A program made the translations under genes and the position numbers. From Chara braunii (lineage: Eukaryota > Streptophyta > Charophyceae > Charales > Characeae), in the NCBI GenBank assembly GCA_003427395.1, contig BFEA01000430.1:605400-635311 (forward strand): 29,912 nt of DNA, read 5' to 3'. Positions within the stretch are counted from its first letter, which is position 1; the number at the start of each line of letters is the position of its first letter. Under the pieces are notes generated by a model, which ran no database searches, had not been told where the DNA came from, and saw only the letters and a list, made by a program, of their open reading frames with translations. Shown in pieces: positions 20,078-29,389 of this stretch.

Positions 20078-20093
20078 ACACTCCCTGATGCGG
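18679..20093. mobile_element. LTR-X copy 4, truncated
   Basis: It starts TGTGACGCCCAAACC and follows copy 2 closely, including the variable block TCTACCAGTTGCGTTGCGGT that copy 2 shares (TCTGCCAGTTGCGTCGCGGT). It continues through the CT tract to CTCCCTGATGCGG at 20093, where a sequence starting TGTCAAGCGC takes over. The second half of the LTR is missing. Confidence 0.8.
19980..20074. repeat. (CT)n microsatellite inside LTR-X copy 4
   Basis: About 95 bp of CT with one TTT interruption, at the same position in the LTR as the tracts of the other copies. It is the longest in the window. Confidence 0.97.
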
Positions 20094-20844
20094 TGTCAAG
20101 CGCATCGGTCCGGCACCGCACAAGGCAGCACGGGACCCTCCCGACCACGTCACACAGGAGTCGGTCTATATCCTCATCGTGAATATACATAAAGCTTCCG
20201 CAAGCCGCTCCGGCCGAGTGTGCCATCCATACCTCCTGCGAGCCCCTGCGGCAGGATAGGGCCTACACGAGTCACGACTTACCTCCACCTTATGAGAGTT
20301 GTCACCTCCCTTCAATGGGTGTATCCCCACCGAGCTACTAGTCCACAGTACGAAAGTTAATTAGCTGCAATCGCAGAGGTGGACCAGCCGAGGGCGTTTC
20401 TCGCTCGCTGTAGTATAGGGGGTACGCGAGGTATTATGCCTCTATTGGACCCGCATGCAAACCGATGCACTGGGGAGGCTGAAATCCCCAAAGCGCGACT
20501 CGACGACGGTCGACTAGGACGTATTCCACGCACCATGCGTACACCACTCCAAAGAACATAAAATAAAGACACACGCACATACACATACACAAAATGACAC
20601 AGAACAAACAATGCGATAACACTCCTAGTCCCTTAGTAGTCATCCTATAACTCTTCGATGCAAATCGGATACACGTCACACACGAGACTTAGTATAAAAC
20701 CGCGAGAACGCAGGGCTAACTTATATCAACTCGCAATGCAAGCGTACGCAAGCGGTCGCAATGATGGTGTACTATGTAGTACCCATACTTATGCGATCCT
20801 CGTTAAACTCAAGGGTTGCATTCGACACTCAAGTGTCGGCTGAC
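20094..20844 (-). mobile_element. Candidate LTR of a third retrotransposon
   Basis: It begins exactly where copy 4 of LTR-X is cut. Read on the minus strand it runs from TGTCAGCCGACACTTGAG to GCGCTTGACA, so the termini form a TGTCA/TGACA inverted repeat around 751 bp. On that strand the bases just before it (CTCAAGGCGAG) are purine-rich, as a polypurine tract before a 3' LTR should be. A perfect 16-bp palindrome (CGACACTCAAGTGTCG) lies at its right end. No second copy is present to confirm it. Confidence 0.4.
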
Positions 20845-21852
20845 ACTCGCCTTGAGGGACTGATCTCTCGACGCTGGACAATCGCCAAGTGCGGTTGAAA
20901 ACCATACCCTCTTCTCCACCCTACAAAGAATGGGTGGTACACAGGTTCATTCCTGTCGTGGCAATCGTCTCTTATTGCCCTGGAGACCAACTTCATCATC
21001 TAGGGCCTGAAAATAAGTGAAGGGGTTTGACTTTGACGGCTGCCACGGAGTACAACGTCCAACTATATAATAACTCTAAAAGACAAAGGGTAAAAAACAA
21101 TATCCCTTTTCTCTGAAAAAATATAATTTGTTTAACCCTTATGCGCAATATATAAAGAGTTGTACTTATGTGACGATCACTTCTTACAATCACAGTGGGA
21201 CTCCTCTCAACCATATATATGCATATGATCGCAGACAGTCAATTCAAAAGTTCGAACCACTAAACATACCTTCAATCACATAAAAAAGTCAACCAAAAGT
21301 CCATGTACTACACGGGATCAACTTCAACCATTCCCTGCACTTATACCCTTTGTTTTAGCCATGCAAGCCTCACTCTTGTGCAACTCCTCAAAATAAAAAT
21401 ACTCAGTACTTTTCTTTAAATGATCATTTTAATAAAATCCGGGCGAAAACAGAAAAAAAAACAGTTCAAATCACAAGGTTAAAGACTTTAGGTTGAGTGG
21501 AAGGAGGGAATTGGAGTTGAATTGTAAACCGACGAATCGACAACCGACCTGTTATCATTGATTACAGAACATGATCCTCGTAGGATCGAGCTGAATTCAG
21601 CCCAAGTCCTGAATCAATCAGTTAAGAAGATATAAAACACAAGACAGACCAATCCTCAAGCGAAAATAATAAGTGCATGAAGAATACTGTTCCATAACGC
21701 AACCTTACCCAAGACCCTTCTACAAGCTAAGCCTAGATTTGCCTCTAAGCCAATGCCCAACGCTAGGCAGACCTATGGCTGCATTAACCTTATTCAAGAT
21801 GGATTGTCAGAATTTTCCTTTGTCAAAATATAATCTAACTCTTTTAAACTAA
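20845..21852. other. Unassigned, A/T-rich stretch
   Basis: About 1 kb with no coding frame above ~70 codons and no recognised RNA. If the LTR at 20094-20844 is a 3' LTR on the minus strand, this is the untranslated tail of that element. Confidence 0.4.
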
Positions 21853-22152
21853 GAAAATTTCGACAGCGCTTCTCGTAGAAAAAATGTTATTCCAAGATTT
21901 ATACAAAGCTAAGTTAAGCATCTAAAATGGCTTTGGCCTCTCAAAGTCTAATTTTGTCTAACTCCCCGAATTAGCAAAAAATGTAGCAGCACTCCCTTAA
22001 GAAAGAGAGGTTTTCCAGATTTTTACTAGCCAAAAAGTCAGAAAAACTATACCCTAAAAAAGACAAAATCTGACAAAGTCCTTGGTTTTGTAGAAATTTC
22101 GGCAGCGCACCCCGTAGAGAAAGTGGTTTAGCAAAATTTATACAAGACTAAG
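21853..22152. repeat. Diverged tandem repeat, ~120-bp period
   Basis: Three related blocks start near 21853, 21973 and 22092: GAAAATTTCGACAGCGCTTC, then AAAAAATGTAGCAGCACTCC, then GAAATTTCGGCAGCGCACCC. Each is followed by a T/A-rich segment; the first and third share ATTTATACAA...CTAAGT. The even spacing implies tandem duplication followed by decay. Confidence 0.65.
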
Positions 22153-22438
22153 TATAACAAATCCCAGAAAATGCAAAAATTGACCTAAGTAAAAATAAAC
22201 TTAGCTCAGAAAATGCATGAATTTGAAACTAACTTCTATAGCTCTAGCACGTGGCGAGCAACTAAGGCAACTACCTGTCAAACTGAAACTCAGACTACTA
22301 AGTAGTGATCTTACTCAGCCGCATACAAGGGCAAACCACAAAGGTAAGAACTCTCACCAACCTTAATCACCTTTGACAAACAATAATTCATTATCTTTCA
22401 ATGATATATCCCTTTATACCCAACTTACACAGGGCATC

Positions 22439-22762
22439 GAGTTAGGTCATTCATCTTAGAAACAATGCCAACTCCTTGCCTTAGTTGTATACGAACAGGT
22501 TGCACAACTACTTCTCTCTTCATTGGGCATGAGACTAAGTCATTCATCTTAGAAACAATGCTTAGTCGCCCTGATATGTTTCATAGTCAAATTATATATA
22601 TCTTTTTGAACTTAATCTTCAAAGTGAGCGTAAGACTGAGCCATTCGTCTTAGAAACAATGCTCAGCTGGCCCAAGTTATCTTTAATTATAATTACTAGT
22701 TATACTTTCCTAATTTGTGATAAGGTTATAGTCAGGTCATTCGTCTAAGAAACAATGACTTG
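22439..22762 (-). repeat. Four-unit hairpin array, reverse
   Basis: Units at 22439, 22533, 22635 and 22733 (spacing ~98 bp) share CATTCATCTTAGAAACAATG or close variants, the reverse complement of the core at 16710-16857. Arms differ between units yet pair within each: GAGTT/AACTC, GACTAAG/CTTAGTC, CTGAGC/GCTCAG and CAGGTCATT/AATGACTTG (one G-U). A remnant (TCATTCGTCAGGG) near 22854-22866 looks like a truncated fifth unit. Confidence 0.85.
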
Positions 22763-22899
22763 CTAGCCTTGTTCTCATAAACATATAGATATAGAAATAT
22801 AGAAAGTCATATTCCTTTGTTCATATTATAATCCTGTAGGCTCAAACTTACATCATTCGTCAGGGCAGAGAGGTGGTGGAGGTCGAATGCCGCCAGCGG

Positions 22900-24262
22900 T
22901 GTGACGCCAAACCTCACGCCCAACGCGACTTCCTGATCGGAGTGGGAGTGGGCCTAGAAGTGCAAAAAAGGGGTGTGCCAAGGATTTTAGAAAGTGGGGG
23001 TGGAGTCCCAGGTCGGAATTGGTATCTATTGTGACAAGTTTCAGGGATATGAATGCAAGAGGGTAGGCGTGGGTCGGAGTCCTATTTCAGGCTTCGGAGA
23101 GCAGAGTTACCGCCTGCGTTTGTCCCATCGTCTGGGTTGGACTCGTATCTGGTGTACCGCCGGGATGCTTTGGCTATCTTGCTGGCTGATCACCTGCCGA
23201 CGTCGAAGGCCTCAGGTCTCGGAATCCGACGTGACCGGCCTCAGCCGAAGGCTGTGTTCCCACCATTCTTCTCCTGAGTGAGTTCATCAGATGAAGCAAC
23301 ATGCTTGGTAATCGTGTTTCGCAGGCACTCCGAGCACAGGGGTTGGGGCTAGTATGGAGCGATTGCGTGTCAGGGGACGATGGTCAGGGAGTGAAAGGGC
23401 ACAATGCGGTGATGGGGAGGGAGTTCGGTCCCCAGGATAATGATTCCGGGGTCCACGACGACGTGACACGTGTATGAGCTAGGGCAGTCGGGGAGATGAG
23501 GGATACGTCCCAAGGCCTGATCAATATCCCACTAGCAAATACGTTCGTTTCCTGTTAAGTAGGGAAATTTCAGGGGTTCCGCCCTTGATCATGTGGACAA
23601 ACACGCGTGTTCCCAGTACTCCCAAAATTCACGATCCCTCAGACACTCACGATCAGTAATGTGAAAGGGGATTTCGATATTCATATTGCAGGTGAGGCAA
23701 AATTTCAGACATTCGGGGAGTTGGGCCGAGTACAGATCTTGCAACACACGTGTAAGTAACGACCTTCCTCCGTCAGGCTTACACGTTCGTGCACAAGACT
23801 TGTCTGTCGGCCAGGCGGGTAAAGGTCGGTAGCTCACAACCTGTACACACTTGACCTTTAAACCCGAAAGTGTGCGATGCTACTGTGAGGCAGACATCTA
23901 ATCATCTGACATGCTCATCTAGTTCGTACTCAGACACAAAAACACCAAACATCCATGCACCCAGCTTCAAGCACGCACACAAACAAAAAGGAGTCGACAA
24001 TTATTTGTGCATCAATTCTTCTGCCAATGACCAGGGATTATACAAAGTTCGACCGTAGGTGACCAACCAATCAGATTGCCGATTCAAACTGAAAGAGGAG
24101 GGGAGCGAGGACGACAATCACACATCAAAAACAAGGAAAACAATCCGAGATGTCGATCCAAAAAGGATATGGTGACTTGCGAAAGATACCAATATTACTC
24201 AGCAGAATAGAAAGAAGCACCATCACAACACATCTTGTTTCCCCTTCTCTCTCTCTCTCTCN

Positions 24263-24319
<57 letters not shown>

Positions 24320-25003
24320 CAACATCCCGATGCGGGCAGTCTGTCGCCAGACACCCATACAGAGTTGTCACCCCACTTAGCCTGAACATGCAAGCAGGTT
24401 CGCCCGTGTGCCACAGTCACTCGCGACCACACGTCAACCCCGCATATCCAGCACCAGCCCGTCAGATCGCCCAACTCTCTACTCACCTTCTGACTCTTGC
24501 TCATTAGTCGATCCTCTCGACCGCGTTAACTCCAAAATTCATAGAGAGGGAGCTAATCACGCATGCAAAATTTATAGCATGTGCATTTGCGCGAGATACC
24601 CGGGATTGTGCCTGTGTGGGAAGAATATGCGTGCACAAAGGGAGGTGCACCTAGGATATCAAGAAAGAGAAGATTACAGTGACATTTGCGCTTGCCAAGA
24701 AGAGAATTACGATTACACGCAAGATTAAGGCACGGGGAGGCAAGAACACAGACCCTGAAGAGGCAAAGCGCGCACAAGCAAGAAGCGCCAGATAGTTGTC
24801 GGCAGAATTGCGGTGCACCCAAATTCCTAGTCTAGGTCCTAATTGCAAAAAGAAAATTCCAAAAGAAGAAAATTTCGAGAGCCCGTGAGGGCTTAACATC
24901 ATATGAAAATTAAGAAGATTTTCCCGCACGACGATCGCACCAAAATTCCCATTTCCCAGAACAGAACAAGAAAGAAGCTATGGCAACAGTTATCTTTCGC
25001 GCT
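22900..25003. mobile_element. LTR-X copy 6, left part
   Basis: It starts TGTGACGCCAAACC and carries a variable block at ~23060-23590 unlike the other copies. From ~23600 it rejoins the family (CCCAGTACTCCCAAAATTCACGATCCCTCAG region), then the CT tract, TTTATAG (24571-24577) and GCTATGGCAACAG. It stops at TTTCGCGCT (25003), where copy 7 is inserted, and resumes after it at 27548. Confidence 0.85.
24246..24317. repeat. (CT)n microsatellite inside LTR-X copy 6
   Basis: About 72 bp of CT with an undetermined base at 24262, in the conserved LTR position. Confidence 0.95.
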
Positions 25004-27547
25004 TGTGATGCCCTAACCTCATGCCCAGCGCGACTTCCTGATCGGATTAGGATGGGGGTCTGGAAGAGCGAAAAGGGGTGTGGCAAGGATTTTTGGAAAG
25101 TGGGGGGGTGGAGTCCCAGGTCGGAACTGAGATCTCCTATGGCAAGTTATAGGGCTACAGGTGCAAAAAAGGACATACTCAGGGGGCGGGGGGGGGGGAA
25201 GCTCTTGTCGTGCAGCATAAGGCAGATGGCATGCACAATGTTTCCTAGGGAAAAATCCGGGGCACTTGCTGTTACCACCGTATCGACAGATTTAAACACT
25301 CTTGCATTCTGGAACAACATCCCAACAACATGGGCCCTGCCCACGGGTTTGACGCTTAGGGCCAAGAAGAAAAAGGATTCACCATCACCGCTGATTTCGT
25401 TTTCGGGGTCGCTCGCGAGGTTTGACCAATTGTCGGGGTCGCTCGCAACACGCCTCGGATTCCGCCGAGGATGGTCGTGCGTGGAGTCTGCGCAATTGCT
25501 GCTCGGCCTCTGTTCGAGTCTGTTGGGTTGTTCCTGAACCTCGGTGCGCCCGGTGATACCGACAACCCTCGCACCGTGGGCTTGGCCAGTAGTGGGCTAT
25601 GGAATTCCAAGGTACCACTGTGATTTGGTGATAGGGGAGGAGGAGATGAAAGGGAGAGAAATTGGTGGTAATGACGACGAAACCGAGGGATATGAAATAT
25701 TGCGTGTTATAAGTGTCCGGGTAGTCAGGGCACCTCGGGTCACTAGTTATGGCACGGTGAAAATCCCTTAGGCATAATCGGCCGTTTCGTGTTAGGCAGG
25801 GGAATTCCGGATATCTTAAATTTCCCCGCCGACCGAGTTGTTCGTCGTCCCAGTACTCGTGATATTTTTGGTCCCCCAAATTCTCTTAGTCGGATATCCC
25901 GGAAGGAGATCTCGCAGCCATGTCTGTTTAGCAAGCCGCATCTCCCACATCCTTGCACGAGGTCAAGGCTGACTTACACAGGTGAGTGCGTACGTGGCGA
26001 CGTCGAGATTGCGGACGTACGTACTCGTGCGCGTAAGAAGTCGTCGGTTGGTTTCGTATGCCTGTCGCATTCAACCATATGCACCAAGATCCTACCAATC
26101 ACTACCTGCCTTACATGTAACGCAAAAAGGGGAGGAAGGAAGGGATGATTGACGGTTAGATGTCTAAACATCAAAAGTGGTCATTCCCAATCAGGCCTGA
26201 TCACATAGCTCATGCAGGCGAATGCTGGTCAGAGACAACACAGACATCGCAAAATAGATCGACAAGATCACTAACAAAAGAGAGCCTACATTCATTCCAT
26301 GCATATATACCGAGCAAAGTAACAAACAAAATCTGAGACAATGTACGAGAGAAGTTCAAAAGGGAAGGGCCGTGATAAAGAGATCGGCTATATCCGAATC
26401 CAAAAGTATACAGATGAACAGAGGAAAAACAAAAAGAATAACAAAAAGAAGCCTTATCCCACACCCACACCACTGCTCTCTCTCTCTCTCTCTCTCTGCT
26501 TCTGTTGAGGGCAGTCCGTCGCCTCGCATCAATACCCACGATGCCGGCAGTCCGTCGCCACGTATCAACGCAGAGTTGTCACCCCGCTTGGTTTAGGCAT
26601 GCAAGCCAGGTACACCCGTGCGCAAGAGTCCGTCGCGGCCCCGCTTGTCAACCCCGCATACCCAACACCAGCTCGTCGGACCGCCCAACTCTCATACTCA
26701 CTCACCTTCCAACTGCTCGTTAGCCAACCCTCACTGATCGCGCTAACCTTAAAATTCTTAGAGAGAAAACTAATTGCGCTTGCGAAGTTTATAGCATGCA
26801 TGCGTGCGCGAAAGGTACGGGATTAAGCTAAGATGGACAAGAAGGGGAGAGAGGAAGTGCCTTCGTCCGCATGGCCGGGCCGCGGTGTGGGGGTCGTAGC
26901 CACACTCCGCGCATCGATCCGGTCATGCAGGCACTTCGGCCAATTAGAACAGAGTATGTAAGACAAGAAAGAAGGAGAAAGGAGGCGGGCAACATAGGAG
27001 AGCCAAGAAAGACGAAGGATTACAGTTCCGATCGTGCCCGCCAAAGACGACAGTTGCACAAGATTAAAGGCGCGATCCAGCCAGAACCTTGTTCCCCACA
27101 GCACAAGATGCGTGCGAACGTTGCGCGATAAAATTCTGAGCACCTAAACTCAAAATCCTAATTGCAAAAAGGAAATTCCAAAGGAAAAAACAATTCCGAG
27201 AGCCCGCGGGGGCTCGACATCACTTACAAATTCGGAAAATGAAAATTCCTGCGTGTTAATCGCACCAAAATTCCTAATGCTCACAGCAGAACAAGAAAGA
27301 AGCTATGGTACAGTTATTCCTTGTGCCCGTCATGGCGCAGCTATCCAATGATTCCAATCGTCGGCGTGGGGCTTTCCCGGCGCTGGCCCCACGAATTTCC
27401 CGCAAAGATGAAAAAGAAACGAGCGTATCCATGCAACATACCCAACCGAATTCCGCTTACCCCCCCGGTCACCAATCAAATCCCTCCCATTTTCCCACAT
27501 CAGCCTCGCGCAGGAAATCGCGTGGTTGCAGAAGATAGTTCGTCACA
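25004..27547. mobile_element. LTR-X copy 7, complete solo LTR nested in copy 6
   Basis: 2544 bp from TGTGATGCCC to CGTCACA. It shares its variable block (GTCGTGCAGCATAAGGCAGA, then AACACT...GCATTCT) with copy 1. It interrupts copy 6 exactly: CGCT at 25000-25003 precedes it and CGCT at 27548-27551 follows it, and uninterrupted copies read CGCGCTCGCTAAGG there. A 4-bp target duplication plus intact ends and no internal region make this a textbook solo LTR. Conserved features include a short CT tract (26476-26498), a TTTATAG (26788-26794) and the GGGGGCTCGACATC block. Confidence 0.9.
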
Positions 27548-27714
27548 CGCTCGCTAAGGCGCGATCAACTATCAACCGTCGTGGGACCATGCCAACCTTA
27601 ATTCCAAAAACAAGAAAAGCAAGGGCACCCATGCAATCCAACGGGCCATCCCGATTCAACCCCCGAAGTAGTCTTGCGCAGAAAGTCACGCGGTTGCAGA
27701 AAACAGTTTGTCAA
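27548..27714. mobile_element. LTR-X copy 6, right end
   Basis: The last ~165 bp of the interrupted copy: CGCTCGCTAAGGCGC, then CGTGGGACCATGCC, the CTTGCGCAGAAAGTCACGCG tail and TTTGTCAA as a decayed CGTCACA end. Confidence 0.85.
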
Positions 27715-28639
27715 CGTACGTCTTCACGTGTCGCCCGATGTCTTTGCTACTCGGCCATCGCCATTTTGTCCTGGTAATAAGTCTGTGACTAAATGCGTTG
27801 TGTCCCTGAACTTGCATTTTGGTTTGGAAGGAGGGAGTGGGTGAGACCCATTGAGATTCGTATGGAGTCGAGATTCGCCTCGTTAAACATCAGCGTGGGT
27901 AACTGCTCGTGCTCAACCCTCTCGTCGATCCGCCACAGTGACCCTCAGACCCTTCCCGATCGCAGACGAAGATAGTGTGTACTGCGATGCAGACGTATGG
28001 AGCGCGCTGTTGCGGACTGACCGAGTTCGCTTCTAAAATCCATCTAAGGCCTGTCATGTAGGGGGGAGTGGGTTTGTTCTTATTGATCGATTCTCCTCCC
28101 CTCCCCGGACCGTGCCGTACACTGATTTGACGGTGCTGCCTAGGGCGGCGGTCCACGCCACGTGGGGCGGCCCCAGTTTAACTGTTGCTGGTGTCGGCAG
28201 GGTTTGATGCTCCGATCAGAAGACAGTCTACTCTGTCCTTTTCCTCTTGTTCCCTTTTTTTTTTTTTTAAGCTGCCTTCTCCTAATCGGGGGACAGCCAT
28301 AAATTTTTCTGTCACCTCAGCCATATATTTTTCTGTCACCTCACATATCTTTTACCTGGCGTTCTGCCATGTCATGGAACATATTTTCTTTTTAGAACCT
28401 ACCACTACTCCTAAGGCTATACAGGGGACCCCTGCAAGCATAGTTTTCTACCTCTCTTTGGTGAAGGGAGGTTACCTCTCTCGGTGGAGAGGGTTAACGG
28501 GATGTTTGCCCCTTTGCCCTAGCATTTCGGGTGCAGGGCTGGGGCCGCCCGTGGGGGGCCCGCTAACAGACCGAGCATTTGCCAGTAACTGTGCCTCCCT
28601 TTTTTTTTTTTCTTTTTTTTTTTTAAGACTTAATTCCAT
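27715..28639. other. Unassigned spacer
   Basis: About 0.9 kb with two T-rich runs (28255-28269, 28602-28624) and a pair of ATTTTTCTGTCACCTCA motifs near 28303-28343. I see no gene. A 277-codon frame (28185-29018, +) crosses from here into the foldback element and has no recognisable domain. Confidence 0.5.
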
Positions 28640-29055
28640 GGGAAAAGTTGTTGATGCCCCCCGCGGCAAAACCTTTGTCAAATTTCCACCCCAAAATGGA
28701 CGCGCCGTGCGGGAGGTCCCCCAAAAAAACTTTTCGTCCTTCTTGCACCCCGGCTGGGCCGGTAGATCACTTTCCCACCTTTTTTGCACAGCGGGCCCTG
28801 CTGGCAGTACCGGCCCAGCCAGGCCGCAAAAACGACTCAGAGAGTATTTTCAGGGGGCCTCGCGTCGTTTCTGCAGCCTGGCTGGGCCGGTAACGCCAGC
28901 AGGGCCCGGTGTGCAAAAAAGGCGGGAAAGTGATCTGCCCAGCCGGGGTGCAAGAAGGACGAAAAGTTTTTATTGGGGACCTCCGGCACGGCGCGTCCAT
29001 TTTGGGGTGGAAATTTGATAAAGGTTTTGCCGTGGGGGCATTAACAACTTTTCCC
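28640..29055. mobile_element. Mutator-like foldback element, 416 bp, non-autonomous
   Basis: Two nearly identical inverted arms (28640-28836 and 28864-29055) are separated by a ~27-bp loop. The ends are GGGAAAAGTTGTT/AACAACTTTTCCC. The element is flanked by an exact 9-bp direct repeat, TAATTCCAT (28631-28639 and 29056-29064). Very long inverted ends plus a 9-bp target duplication are typical of Mutator-like elements. It encodes no transposase, so it would depend on one elsewhere. The similarity of the arms suggests relatively recent insertion. Confidence 0.9.
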
Positions 29056-29140
29056 TAATTCCATTATAAAGCAAGAGGAGGCCGGAGACCTCGACCCCCA
29101 TCGAGTAACAGACGAGATCTTCTTTTTTTCCCTATTTATA

Positions 29141-29187
29141 CGTGTCATCCTTGCGCAGGGGCCATGCTAATCTTCTTCTTCTCTGTA
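29141..29187 (-). pseudogene. U6 snRNA fragment 1
   Basis: On the minus strand this reads ACAGAGAAGAAGAAGATTAG then CATGGCCCCTGCGCAAGGATGACACG. That is the U6 core (ACAGAGA box, AGC triad, GATGACACG) with six extra bases from an expanded GAA. It lacks the 5' stem and the 3' end of U6 and is followed by TATAAATAGGG instead of the normal 3' sequence, so it is not functional. Confidence 0.85.
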
Positions 29188-29196
29188 AACCCCGTA

Positions 29197-29226
29197 GCGC
29201 GGGGGCCACGCTAATCTTCTCTGTAT
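29197..29226 (-). pseudogene. U6 snRNA fragment 2
   Basis: On the minus strand, ATACAGAGAAGATTAGCGTG followed by GCCCCCGCGC matches the U6 core from the ACAGAGA box to just past the AGC triad, with small changes. It sits immediately upstream of fragment 1 in the same orientation, so part of U6 is tandemly duplicated. Confidence 0.8.
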
Positions 29227-29238
29227 TATAGTGTTATG

Positions 29239-29308
29239 GGAACCCCGTAGCAGGCACATCCGTCCTCAAGCCTCCGACGAGGGAACATGCGGGAGCTGCA
29301 CTTCGACC
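29239..29308 (+). repeat. Short dispersed repeat, copy 2
   Basis: Collinear with 13893-13962 (GGGAACCCCGTAGCAGGC, CTCAAGCC, GAGGGAACATGCGGGAGC). It lies between U6 fragments 2 and 3. Confidence 0.5.
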
Positions 29309-29345
29309 GATGTACCGGAGGTCATTTTGACCGTAGCTCGGTCTG

Positions 29346-29389
29346 TGCGTGTGGTCCATGCGCAGCAGCAATGCTGATCTTCTCTGTGC
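29346..29389 (-). pseudogene. U6-like fragment 3, diverged
   Basis: On the minus strand, GCACAGAGAAGATCAGCATT then a TGCGCA...ACACGCA stretch follow the U6 core with several substitutions. The ACAGAGA and AGC positions are kept. It is too diverged and too short to be a working snRNA, and its motifs do not fit U6atac. Confidence 0.6.

Noticed and set aside
21240-21270. tRNA gene suggested by a GGTTCGAAC B-box-like motif on the minus strand
   Set aside because: No matching A box, acceptor stem or anticodon stem is present around it.
16710-22762. CRISPR array
   Set aside because: Regular repeats with spacers were considered, but the repeat arms vary with pairing, the spacing differs between arrays (57 and 98 bp), and the context is a eukaryotic repeat region.
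28185-29018. 277-codon plus-strand frame, among the longest in the window
   Set aside because: Most of it lies in the inverted arms of the foldback element; composition is low-complexity and no domain is visible.
29346-29389. U6atac snRNA
   Set aside because: It has ACAGAGAAGA like U6, not the AAGGAGAGAAGG of U6atac.
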